Position numbers and translations under genes: made by a program
Part shown: in pieces, positions 14,716 to 25,386 of the stretch
Position numbering within the stretch: position 1 is the first letter of the stretch
How the letters are laid out: every line of letters starts with the position of its first letter
The notes under the pieces: model-generated
The model's input: only the letters and a program-made list of their open reading frames with translations
The model's database searches: none
Told to the model about the DNA's origin: nothing
Assembly (NCBI GenBank): GCA_964020155.1
Contig: OZ026566.1
Location: forward strand, 206,001 to 270,000
Direction of reading: 5' to 3'
Length of the DNA stretch: 64,000 bases
Origin: Chondrilla cf. caribensis
Lineage: Eukaryota; Porifera; Demospongiae; Chondrillida; Chondrillidae

Positions 14716-15490
14716 TGTGTGTGTGCCAGTTTGTGTGTGTGTGTGTGTGTATGTGTGTGTGTGTGTGTATGTGTGTGTGTGTGTCCTCAAATCAGACCAG
14801 CAGATGATCTACTTGTCTTCTGATGCAGATTAATGAGCAGAAATTGGAAAAATTGAAGCGTATTCGAGAAGCAGGTATTTACAGATTGAAAACATACAAA
14901 AAAGAAATTCGACAAAAAGAAGCTGCCATGTTGGAGAAGATGAAAGTGAGGAAAGTGCAAAAAGAAGAAAATCTTCAAAAAACACATCGTCTAGGGAGAC
15001 TAAAGTAGGTGATATTCTGAGCACTCCAATAGAATGTCCTCGCTGTACTGATGTGTGTTCATATCCAACTTGAGGTACGCACACTCTCGTGTGATTGTGA
15101 AACCATCAAGTGAGATTCGCAAGCCCCTGCGCATCTTAAAGGTGAGACTGGTAATGGTAACCGTGACAATATGCTCTATGGCTTTGTTTGCACTCTCAGA
15201 GTGAAGGCAGTATTGTGCGTGACCGATACAAAAGTCTCCAAAAAAGGAATATGATTGAACCTCGTCGAAAAGCTGTGTACGTTGAGTGTGTCCATTATGT
15301 GGTTCAGCTTGTGTGCACCATGACTTTCAGTTACTGAGATTCTGTGCTTTGATTAGGAGGAGACGTAAATACAAACTTAAAGAAATTGAGAAGCGTTCTT
15401 GCAGGCATGTTGTTCAAGTATTGTGGCATGTCATGTTCTTTTCTTGAGATGTTAGCTTATTTTCTTCCCTGCAGGATGCCCCTGGATTGA
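9420..15490 (+). CDS. NOP53: Ribosome biogenesis protein NOP53 (GLTSCR2/PICT1)
   Basis: Nine exons: 9420-9553, 12754-13120, 13488-13694, 14438-14599, 14829-15004, 15075-15141, 15200-15276, 15357-15404, 15475-15490; about 417 residues (human about 480). Family signatures are clear: a basic start with [36 protein letters not shown], the acidic block [12 protein letters not shown], a Lys/Glu-rich helix, [31 protein letters not shown] and [19 protein letters not shown] at the C-terminus. NOP53 acts in the nucleolus in 60S subunit maturation, recruiting the exosome helicase MTR4 for 5.8S/ITS2 processing. Intron 1 is 3.2 kb and full of tandem repeats. The last intron (15405-15474) appears to use a GC donor (AG|gcatgt); with it the C-terminus aligns in length with the family, without it the frame adds unrelated residues. 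Confidence 0.95.
9585..9995. repeat. 38-bp minisatellite, about 11 copies
   Basis: Unit gctgctcagttggtacggtc plus caggttatgatggaatga, nearly identical between copies. It starts about 30 bases inside NOP53 intron 1. Confidence 0.95.
10843..10970. repeat. (TG)n microsatellite
   Basis: TG tract with TGCG variants in NOP53 intron 1. Confidence 0.85.
12199..12348. repeat. (TG)n microsatellite
   Basis: About 150 bases of TG with a short TGCATGCAAG interruption, in NOP53 intron 1. Confidence 0.9.
13292..13475. repeat. 35-bp minisatellite, five copies
   Basis: Unit cggtgtgtcatcaggtactg plus tggcacttgtgctca; only one base differs in the first copy. It sits just upstream of the NOP53 exon 3 acceptor. 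Confidence 0.95.
14604..14785 (+). repeat. (TG)n microsatellite next to NOP53 exon 4 donor
   Basis: Begins four bases after the exon end (GAG|gtgaagtgtg) and fills most of the intron; two copies of gtgccagtt interrupt it. Confidence 0.9.
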
Positions 15491-15533
15491 GCTTTCATTT
15501 AAAAGATCCTCTTAGGGCTTGGTGATTGTGGTC

Positions 15534-15615
15534 GACGAGGTGGCCGAGTGGTTAAGGCGATGGACTGCTAATCCATTGTGCTCTGCACGCGTGGGTTCGA
15601 ATCCCATCCTCGTCG
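15534..15615 (+). tRNA. tRNA-Ser(GCT): tRNA-Ser (anticodon GCT)
   Basis: 82-nt type II tRNA. Acceptor arm GACGAGG pairs with the 3' end CCTCGTC, and the discriminator G is at 15615. D arm tggccgagtggttaaggc, anticodon loop CTGCTAA with GCT at 15567-15569, a serine-type variable arm (ttgtgctctgcacgc) and the T arm gtgggttcgaatcccat are all present. By recall it matches the animal tRNA-Ser-GCT closely. No intron. It l star 43 bp after the NOP53 stop, on the same strand, probably inside the NOP53 3' untranslated region. Confidence 0.97.
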
Positions 15616-15631
15616 TTTTTTTTTTTTTTTT
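15616..15631 (+). terminator. Pol III terminator (T16)
   Basis: A run of 16 T directly follows the tRNA 3' end. Confidence 0.9.
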
Positions 15632-16019
15632 CGATTTTTATGTAAAATTAATGCCGTCGAGTTTGACCAAGTTATACATTTTCAACAAGCTAAGATATAA
15701 TTATTCTCGTCAATGTCTGCATAATAGCGATATCATTGATGTCAGGTACTGTGCCACAGTGTCCTCACCCGTGATCCTCATGCATACGTACATGACTGAT
15801 ATCAACAGAAACACGGCCTTCCATGGTCTAAGTCTCATAATATTGTGTATTGCACAACTGTCTGTATTTGAAAGGCCTTGATTGTTGTGATCAGTGATAT
15901 GCAGTTTTCAGTGTTGACTACAATGAGATATTATGTATGTATCATAATTATATCAGTGGCAGCATATATTATGTTCATTATTAAAACAATGCACCAGCTC
16001 TCAGTGCACCATGTTCAGT
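15632..16019. other. Intergenic, AT-rich
   Basis: Between the tRNA and the 3' end of the axonemal gene on the minus strand. No gene seen; likely holds the 3' UTR of that gene. Confidence 0.5.
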
Positions 16020-19000
16020 CTACATCATAACTGGATGGATGTAGTCCTCCCTGGCTGTTGATAGATGAGAGCCTGCAGTGAATAATACATTAAAGTAAAT
16101 TGGTAGATCGACAACTGTCACGTTGACAAGGATCAGTGCTTCAAGAAGTCTTTATACATACCTTTGTGGTCTTTGTGGAAGTAGTGTGAAGGAATGCTTG
16201 GTACAAATCGCTTGTGGTCTGTATCAAACACCAATTGCTGCATGGGCGTCAACCTATGGAGGCATTGAACACAGCATGTGTACACGGCACACATCAAATA
16301 TAGCAATAGCTGGCGAAAGGACGGACCAAGATACACTGTAGTCAACTAAACTCACTTCTTTGAACTTGGATCGGTGTAGTCCCTCCCAGTGAGACTGGCA
16401 GTGTGTGGGTCATCCAACTTTGAGGAAGTAACGGCTTTCAACAGCCCAAGGGTTAGTTTGTGGTAGTCAACCAAACCTCCACTAGTACATCTGTTGGGAG
16501 GAGAGCAGCTAGTACACGTGGTGCAATATGTAGTATTGGCTGGATCACGTGACAGTCATGCACACATATGCTCACTTTTGAATGTGTTCATCAATGTCAG
16601 CTTGACAAAGAGTGAGGTCAAGTGAGCCACAGACAGTCCTAGCGTCATCCACGGATACTGTACCTTCCCTACAGTGAAAACGATTACACATTGCTTTCAT
16701 GTGAATGTACATGTACAAAATCATAATAATATGCAATGCACATACAATGTATAATATACATACACATTTCACACAGTAAATAAGGTACATACGTGCTATG
16801 TACATGTCTGTTTGTTTGCTGTAATCAGTCAGATCTTGATAGTAACAACTCACAAATTCTTGTCTACTTCAAGAAAAGCTTTTCTCAACTTCATCAGTTG
16901 TAGGTCTTGCAAAGAGTCCATTCTACATGGTGAAGATGAACAGGGAATGTATCACTCACACACACACACACACACACACACATGCACACACTTGAGTAAT
17001 GTCCTTTGTAATAAGACATTCTGCATTGAACTAGCCACTGATCCTGCACCAGCTCTGTCCACAGTAGTAGGCTGCTGGTGGCACATATCAACACTGGAGA
17101 GTGGTGTACGAGGAGGAGGAGTATGGATGCACTCATCACAAGTTCTTGTGCAGCATGTACAGCTATAGCCAAGTGGCCATAGCCCCTACACAGCTGCAGC
17201 CAAGTGGCCATATCCCCTACACAGCTGTAACAAGGTGGCCGTAGCCCCTACACAGCTGTAACAAGGTGGCTGTAGCCCCTACACAGCTGCAGCCAGGTGG
17301 CCGTAGCCCCTGCACAGCTGCAGCCAGGTGGCCGTAGCCCCTACACAGCTGTAACAAGGTGGCCGTAGCCCCTGCACAGCTGCAGCCAGGTGGCCGTAGC
17401 CCCTACACAGCTGAAGCCAGGTGGCCGTAGCCCCTACACAGCTGAAGCCAGGTGGCTGTAGCCCCTACACAGCTGTAGTCAATGTACGCACTTGTGAGAT
17501 ACAATGGAATAGTCCAGAGGAGTGCCTGTTGACTTCCCAGCAGCTGGAATGTCTGCATCTGTTGGCTTCTTTTCATCAAATTTGTCCATCTGAATAGAGA
17601 ATGACATATAGTGCTTCATACACCAGACACAGCAAACAGGCACACAACAGTCTACTCAAGTACGTATGTACTTGTGTACTGGATGTACACATGTACCTAC
17701 TTGTTCTGATACGCTGTCTTCTTTATCAAATCCCAAATGGAAGTGCGTGTTTTTGTTATCTTTCTGTCTCATGTGTCTGTCAGTATTGAGTGGACCCTTC
17801 ACCACTTGTCTACCACTAGCCCGATAGGAATCCTGTACACACAAATGTACATGTACGTATAATACCCATGAGAGTATCTGAATTAGAGTTACATACACAC
17901 GTGCACACACAGAATGGACGAGGCATGACCTGTGCTTCACTACGCCCAATTGTTCTTGTTGGGTTTGACAGAGCGTCATTACTCTCCAGGTGTCTGTAGG
18001 GCAGTTGAGGTGGTACTGTGGGCTCTGTTGGCCTGGTCCCACTGCCCAAGCCTTCGTAGGATGATCTCATGACTGCACACAACCAGAGCACACAGGGCAA
18101 TACTCAGAGTCTCCCAATGAGTGGTATTGTACGTATGTATGTCGTATGGAGGAATATCCTCAGTTACACCTCCCCACAGTGTTCAGGTATGGTGCATGGT
18201 CAGTCTACAGACTCCCTCACCAGTGGTCATTGGGTCTTGAGTGTTGCGACATGTCAGGGTAACTGCTAGCTCCTTGTGCTTCCCCTGGGAGAGTACACAC
18301 TTGGTACTGAGTGAACAGTAGCATGGGGTGAGTCCTACCTCCCACCTGGTTCTCCTTCATAGCAGTCAGCCGATCAGACTCCCTCTCTTGTACATTGTGA
18401 GGTCGATAGGAGGACCTGTTAGTTGTTGACCCCCAGGACAAAGCAGCACCAGGGATCTCAGGAAGCACCTGTACAAACACACAGTTGAGAATGCACCACA
18501 CATGTACGCAGGAGAGAGACACACCATGCAGTAGTGGTGGTAATAGTCACTTTCACCATGAACACCAACACAATACGTACCTTCCCACTGTGAGCAGGAG
18601 GAATAGGCTCCCTGGTGGGGACACTCAGAGCTCTGTCCTTGACATAGTCTGCACGTTTAGGCATGTGTGTATTAGTGGGAGGCCACAACTGTTGAGATAT
18701 ACGTAGCATGCATGTGTATCTACTAGTGAGAACAACGTCATACATCACCTTGGTGGTAGACTGAACGGCCTTCATCTCTGGATGTACCAAACTGGATACA
18801 CAGATAAGGACATGAACACACAGGTGTACCAAGGTGATACAGCTGGGAAGACTCACCTCGAAATGTGTTGACGTTTGATATTTCTGCCCAGTGTAGCTCT
18901 CTACAGTGAGGTCAAAAGGTAGTGTAACCTAGGCAACCGTGCTGCTACCAGCCATCAGACCCACCAGTGCCTGTCTCTGGGCTGACCGACTGGAAGAAGA

Positions 19001-21445
19001 CACAACAAGCACAGCTGTGACACCCACAGACAACACTGAGCTGTATGGATGTTCACTCACTACATCTTCTTTCGTTGTGAAGTCTTTCTGATTGATAGAC
19101 TTGAACCTGTCTGCAGCATTCTCTTGAGTGACATTGTAATCGCCACATCGAAACACACAGGAAAGGTCTTCTACATTTCCACTCTTCCTCTCTGACAGGC
19201 CCTGTGACTGTGTTGGGTCATGCTGGACTGGGTCCGTTGGCCCTTGGGAGTCAACAAAGTTCTTTTGAGTCTCTGTTAACATGCTGAGGATGGAGGGGGG
19301 CAGTAGCTCCACACACAGAAGCCAAACCACATGAGGCATTTGCACATGTACGTACGTACTCTAGTGAATCACTCCCAAGAGTGAAGTGCGTGGACTTCTG
19401 GTAGTGTGTTGTCTTACTCCTCCTGCCAATCCTCTTCCCAGTCGACTTCATACCATCAGCCCATTCCCTGTAGGACTGTATAGGAAAAAAATAGATACAT
19501 CTAATAATTCTACCTAACCTAGGTTGAATATACAGAATACATTAAGGGCATGTAGCCATGCGAGCAGACCTCGTTGGAGGACATATGAAGATACATGTAT
19601 GTATGCATACTACACAGACCATACTCACATGCACACATGAACGTACCTTGGAGCCATCAAAGTCCTTCCCATAAACCGAGGGAGATGTCTGCTCATCTGG
19701 TGCATACTTGGGATTGCAGTCCTACAGCACCACAAGCCAACACTACAATACTACACGAGTATCCCCGTGTACAGCACGAGTATCCCCAAATACAGCACAA
19801 GTATCCCCAAATACAGCACGAGTATCCCCGTGTACAGCACGAGTATCCCCGTGTACAGCACGAGTATCCCCAAATACAGCACGAGTATCCCCAAGTACAG
19901 CACGAGTATCCCCGTGTACAGCACGAGTATCCCCGTGTACAGCATGAGTATCCCCAAATACAGCACAAGTATCCCCAAATACAGCACGAGTATCCCCGTG
20001 TACAGCATGAGTATCCCCAAATACAGCACGAGTATCCCCGTGTACAGCACAAGTATCCCCAAGTACAGCACGAGTATCCCCAAATACAGCACAAGTATCC
20101 CCAAATACAGCACGAGTATCCCCGTGTACAGCACGAGTATCCCCGTGTACAGCACGAGTATCCCCAAATACAGCACGAGTATCCCCAAATACAGCACAAG
20201 TATCCCCAAATACAGCACGAGTATCCCCAAATACAGCACGAGTATCCCCGTGTACAGCATGAGTATCCCCAAATACAGCACGAGTATCCCCAAATACAGC
20301 ACGAGTATCCCCAAATACAGCACGAGTATCCCCAAGTACAGCACAAGTATCCCCAAATACAGCACGAGTATCCCCGTGTACAGCACATGACAGGGGTCTC
20401 CTGGTAAGGGAGGTTGTCTGCACAAACAGGCATGGATGTGCCCCACAAACACACACTCCTGTTAGAGGGTCCCGTGTGCACAGTCTGTGTGCTGCATGTC
20501 CAGTACATGTGATGATAGCAATTGTAGTCATCCCACATCAGATACAGCAAGTGATTGACGGACTAGGTGGTAATCACAGTTTATGTGCATGTACACGGAA
20601 GGTGTGAGATGGTGTGTTGCTACATCAGTACATGTGTAGCTGTGCACCTGGTCCACCAAAGACTCACCGTCCAGTGGTTTTCATACGTTTCTTTTGGTAC
20701 AACAAGTCCCTTCTGTGGAGCAAGGGTACGTGTAATGGCACACATGTATGTATCAGTTAAATACATAACTGATAAAATGCACCCACATTCAAGTGTTACA
20801 CGCAGGACAACACAGATTGTGGGCATTGAAGTACTGTGTGTAGAGCTCACATATTGAGGTGGCTTAGCAGTGAAGTCATCCTGGAATAGACTAGTTGAGG
20901 CACCTTTCCCATATCCGAGACTGATGTTGGTTTGATTCTGAGTAAAATATAAATATGCAACATGTACATCAGATGACCATCACATGATTGTTATGTGCAA
21001 ACAACATGCAACTTATCACACAAACATAATAATGCAAATACATACTTGAGTAGAAGAGTCCCAAGAAATAAACGTCCTATCATCTTTACCTCTTCTAGTG
21101 GCTGGATCCTAGCGAGTGGAAAAGGAAATTAATCTCTCTTTTCGTGCAATCACAAAATATAAATGGATATTAAATTTTGTATAATTGCTGGATGACTAAA
21201 ATTCAAAGTATGGGTTAGGAGTCTACCCGGGGTGAAGGGGCACCCATACCAACTCTACTGGGTCGATTAGCAGCAAATCTCACAATGTAAGAATCTCTTG
21301 CTGTGCTTATTGGATTATAGTGAGAATCACAAGTCCCCTTGAGCACGACATGGTCTTCTTTCAGTTTTCTAGCTTGTCTTCCAGCTGCTACGAGCCTCTG
21401 TGAGCCGTAGAGTTTCTCGCTCTTCCTTTGCAGGTCGACATCCAT
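16020..21445 (-). CDS. Axonemal-type protein with HFxLG motifs and C-terminal EF-hand pair
   Basis: Twenty exons, about 655 residues: 21445-21227, 21108-21046, 20937-20851, 20712-20668, 19721-19647, 19475-19356, 19270-19061, 18989-18965, 18900-18857, 18775-18749, 18688-18581, 18468-18339, 18072-17930, 17832-17701, 17589-17492, 16922-16854, 16668-16576, 16490-16356, 16253-16162, 16072-16020. Low-complexity, Tyr/Ser/Lys-rich body with repeated short motifs (STHFTLGSD, NTHFHLGFD, YQTSTHFE, SYRxW) of the kind found in sperm-tail and ciliary microtubule proteins such as TEX45 and SAXO. The C-terminal part has EF-hand helices: LRKAFLEVDKNLEGTVSVDD, then DIDEHIQKCTSGGLVDYHKL, a degenerate second loop. 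The in-frame TGA at 16574-16572 is a splice donor (AA|gtgagc), not the end. Acceptors of exons 7 and 10 need the second AG of cagag. Exact family name is uncertain; ciliary function is inferred. Confidence 0.7.
17160..17480. repeat. 31-bp minisatellite, about ten copies
   Basis: Unit ggccgtagcccctacacagc plus tgtaacaaggt, with a second variant (gcagccaggt). It lies in intron 15 of the axonemal gene and ends 10-15 bases from the exon 15 donor. Confidence 0.9.
19746..20388. repeat. 21-bp minisatellite, about 30 copies
   Basis: Two main unit types alternate irregularly: cacgagtatccccaaatacag with aaata, or with cgtgt in its place. It fills intron 4 of the axonemal gene. Because 21 is a multiple of three and the unit lacks stops, five frames stay open for 200-285 codons; none is a gene. 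Confidence 0.95.
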
Positions 21446-21718
21446 TTTGTTCCTGTTGCTTAGTAACAAAGTTCACGACCTGGAGCATCACGTGCACACA
21501 CGCACTAAACTGGCGCGGTCTGCTGATGTACGGCTTCCCATCCCACCTTCGCACATCACAACCAATACTGACATCATAGACCCTATAGGGTCTATGCTGA
21601 CATACGTACAGTACTGTAGTATGCTCACGTGAATAGGGTGTTAGTGGTGTCCTAATGTACCCTCGAGACAAGAAGCCGTAAGTCTACTGTGGTCTTCTTT
21701 GAGCTGGTAGCGGTAGAA
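21446..21718. promoter_or_regulatory. Divergent promoter with 22-bp perfect palindrome
   Basis: Only 273 bp separate the start codons of the axonemal gene (-) and the hydantoinase-like gene (+). A perfect palindrome of 22 bp lies at 21575-21596 (half-site catagaccctat). Promoter function is inferred from the head-to-head arrangement. Confidence 0.6.
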
Positions 21719-23998
21719 ATGGCCGAAAGGAACCTTGTCATAGGGGTGGACGTAGGAGGGACGAACACAGATGCTGTGATTCTGTGTGGAAGAAGTGTAC
21801 TGTCCCAATCGAAGTGCCTGACCACCAAGGATGTCACGTCCGGCGTGGTAGCTGCCATCAACACTGCCATTAAAGCCCTGGATCCCAAACAGGAAGGTCC
21901 AGACGGGAGCAGTGGAGTGGCCGAAAGAGTTTGTCGGGTCAACATCGGAACAACCCACTTCATCAACGCGGTCATCCAGAAGAGAGACCTCGCTAAAGTA
22001 TCGGTTGTCCGTTTGTGCGGGACAGCATCAACTGCTCTCCCTCCATTTTGCAAGTTTCCCAAAGACCTCGCAGACACTATAAGATCTTCTGTCCGCTTTG
22101 TGAAGGGAGGCTACGAGTTTAACGTGAATGAGATAGATTCGATCGACGAACATGAAATCAGAGATTGCTTCTCGGCCATTCGAGACAGCGGTTGTGAGAA
22201 TGCGGTCATCTGTGGTGTGTTCTCTCCAGTGTGTGGCGACCAGGAGACCCGAGTGCTTCAAATAGCCAAGGAGGTACACCCTGGTGGCAGCTACACTCTT
22301 TCACACCAGGTAGGTCAAGCACTCTGTACTACTTCAGGTTGTGTTGGTGTTGTCAGATAGCAAGAGTCCATCATAGCTGGGAGTCATGCTGTATATGGAG
22401 TCCAAAAATGCGCACATCACACACACCACATCACGTGCGCGCGTGCACACACACAGCAGTTTTATTACTGTCCCAATTGTTAGTTCCTTGGTCCTGACTT
22501 CAGGTTGGTCAGCTGAGTCTGCTGGAGAGGGAGAATGCTGCTATACTCAACGAAACACTGAAGCCTCTCAGTAAGAGAACTATAGAAGCGTTTCAAGATG
22601 CCCTGGAGAATTTACACCTGAAGTGTCCTCTGTATCTCACACAGAATGATGGAACCTTGATCAGGTGTGGCTGTGTACATCAGTGTATATTGTACCATCC
22701 AGGTGTGTGTATGTACATGTAAATATCATCTGTGTGTCTGAGTCCATAATTATATTCACTGTATTTATGTTGATGTACATATGTTTATTTGTAACCATCT
22801 TCATCTCTCTGTGTAACGCCCATTCTACTGTGGGATACAAAATGTCTCTTTCTCAACTCTAGTTCTACTCGTACCATGGAGTTCCCTGTGTTCACCTTCT
22901 CCTCTGGGGCCACCAACAGCATGAGGGGAGCCATGTGGTTGTCGGGACTCAAGAATGCCATCGTGGCCGACATTGGAGGGACTTCAACAGATGTGGGTGT
23001 GCTCAAAGATGGTTTCCCAAGGGAGGCATCAACACTGAGAGAGGTGTGTGTCACATAAGTGTGTTGACGTGTATTTACATGTATGTGTTCAATTGAATGT
23101 TTATATATTATGCGTGCTAACATACATTTGGTGTGTGTGTTTACAAACGTGTTTGCATGTGTTTATGAGTACACATGTGTACATTTGTGTGTTTTTATAT
23201 GTTGTTATATTGCATACATTTGTTTACATACATGTTCAGCAACCATCTTGCTAGTTGAGTTGTTGTTGATGATGATGCTCTACCTCATCCAGGTAGGTGG
23301 TGTCCCGACAAACTTCCGTCTTCCGGATGTTCCCAGTATTGGTCTTGGTGGGGGATCCATTGTGAAAATTCTTGAGGAAGAAGGTAAAAAGGTAAATGTT
23401 TATATTTTTTCATTCAGCAAGCTACGTATACTACTGATTCATGTTGGTATGTGTGTATATTCACACGCACACGCATGCACGCACACGCGCGCACACACAC
23501 ACACGCACACACGCACACACACACACACACACAGGTGTCTGTTGCTATCGGTCCTTTGAGTGTTGCAAGTGAACTGTTTCAAAAATCAAAGTCTTTCGGC
23601 GGTGATGTCCTCACGACCACTGATGTTGCCATGGTAGCAGGCATAGCCGGGCTCCTTCCATCTGCCGCACCCCCTCAGTTGGCCCCCAGCCTGGTCTACC
23701 ATGCCATGCAAGAAATTCACAGGAAACTGGAGACTGTGATTGACAAAGTGAAGGTACTTGAGTATGAAAGGATTAGGTTCACTTTCTCCATATCGTGGTA
23801 TAGATATGGTGGATGACCACACACGTGTGCTTCTCAACATAGTGACGTGATGGTCAAATTTTTATCTCTTCTTGCAGACAGAACAAGGGGATTTCCCTGT
23901 GATTTTGGTTGGGGGTGGGAGCATACTGATAGATTGTTCTCGTCCACTCAAGGGGGTTTCCCAACTAATCCGCCCACCACACTCCGATGTGAGCTGTG

Positions 23999-24045
<47 letters not shown>

Positions 24046-25325
24046 ACAGTCCTATGGTGGTTCTACAGGTGGCTAATGCAGTTGGAGCTGCTCTGGGTCA
24101 GATCAGTGGTACTGTGGACCATATTGTCACCATTGACAAAGACAACCCAGAGAGGTCTAGAGCAGAGAACCTCGAGAGGACCAAGCAGATGGCAATTGAT
24201 GCTGCTGTAGAGGCCGGAGCCGTCAGGTCTACTGTCTCCATCATGGATGTGACGGAGGTGCCGTTGCAGTACCTTGGATCCACTGGAGTAGCCACTAGAA
24301 TGAAAGTGAAAGCAGTTGGCAATCTTGAGGATGAGGCCAGTGTTGAGGAGAAGCCTTCAGATCCCATGGATACCACCACAGAGGAGAAACAAGTACGCTC
24401 TGTAGAGTGCCTAGGATTGTGGATTTTGTTGGGAATTTCTAACAATTGGTATGCTTTAGGGTATTTCCCCAAAGACTGAGGCTAACCAGAACTGGCCCTA
24501 CCCATCACAAGATGCTGAAAGACTGGACAAGGAAGCTGGTCTCCCGGAACCAGTTGTTGGTAAGATACACACTAGGAAGACTCAGTCATGATTGGTATAC
24601 TGTGTTCGCATTTGTTACGTAGATTTTGAGAAAGGGGTGTGGTCTTTCACAGAACATGACATCGAATGTTTGGCTATTGGGGCTGGCATACTGGGTTGTG
24701 GGGGTGGGGGAAACCCCTCTGTTGCTCAGCTCCTAGCAACACAGGCTATCAGAGAAGGCAGGCAGATCAGTGTACTGAACCCATTTCGGTTAGTGTTTCC
24801 ATGGGATGGTCCTGTAGTATGTCTACCTATCTTATCTACCATTGGTAGAGTTGCCCCAGGTACCCAGGGTAGAGTAGTTCCTGTAGCATTCATGGGAGCT
24901 CCCATCATTCTAGTTGAGAAATTGGTAAATGGCCTAGAGATTCCTGTGGCACTGAAGGCCATCCAACAGGTCCTTGCCAGTGGAATGTACAGTGGAGATA
25001 AAGGTGATGGTAGAGAGGGTGTTGGAGAGGTCAAGGTGTCAAGTCGTCCTGGTCAGGAAGGTATCTGGATGGCAGAAGGTTATGAAAGTGTGGATGTGTC
25101 TAATGTGCCATTGGTGAGTGTGCTAGTGTAAATGTTTTGCTCATGTATGTTATGCTTGGTGTTCTTGAATTACATAGGACTACTCAGTAACAGCTCTAGT
25201 GCCAGCTGAAATTGGCGGATTGAATTCAATTGAACCTTTATTGGCTGGAGCAAAGCTAGGTCAGCTCCACCCTCCACACCCACCCACTCACACCCCCCTC
25301 ACCCACACACCCACCCACACACACA

Positions 25326-25386
<61 letters not shown>

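Noticed and set aside
16572..16574. Stop codon ending the EF-hand gene
   Set aside because: AA|gtgagc is a good donor, and the next exons continue the second EF-hand in phase.
19746..20388. CRISPR-like regularly spaced repeats (also 33605-34130)
   Set aside because: Head-to-tail units with no unique spacers, in eukaryotic introns.
19595..20550. Five overlapping frames of 200-285 codons on both strands rich in repeated 7-residue units
   Set aside because: They are translations of a 21-bp minisatellite whose length is a multiple of three, inside an intron of the axonemal gene.
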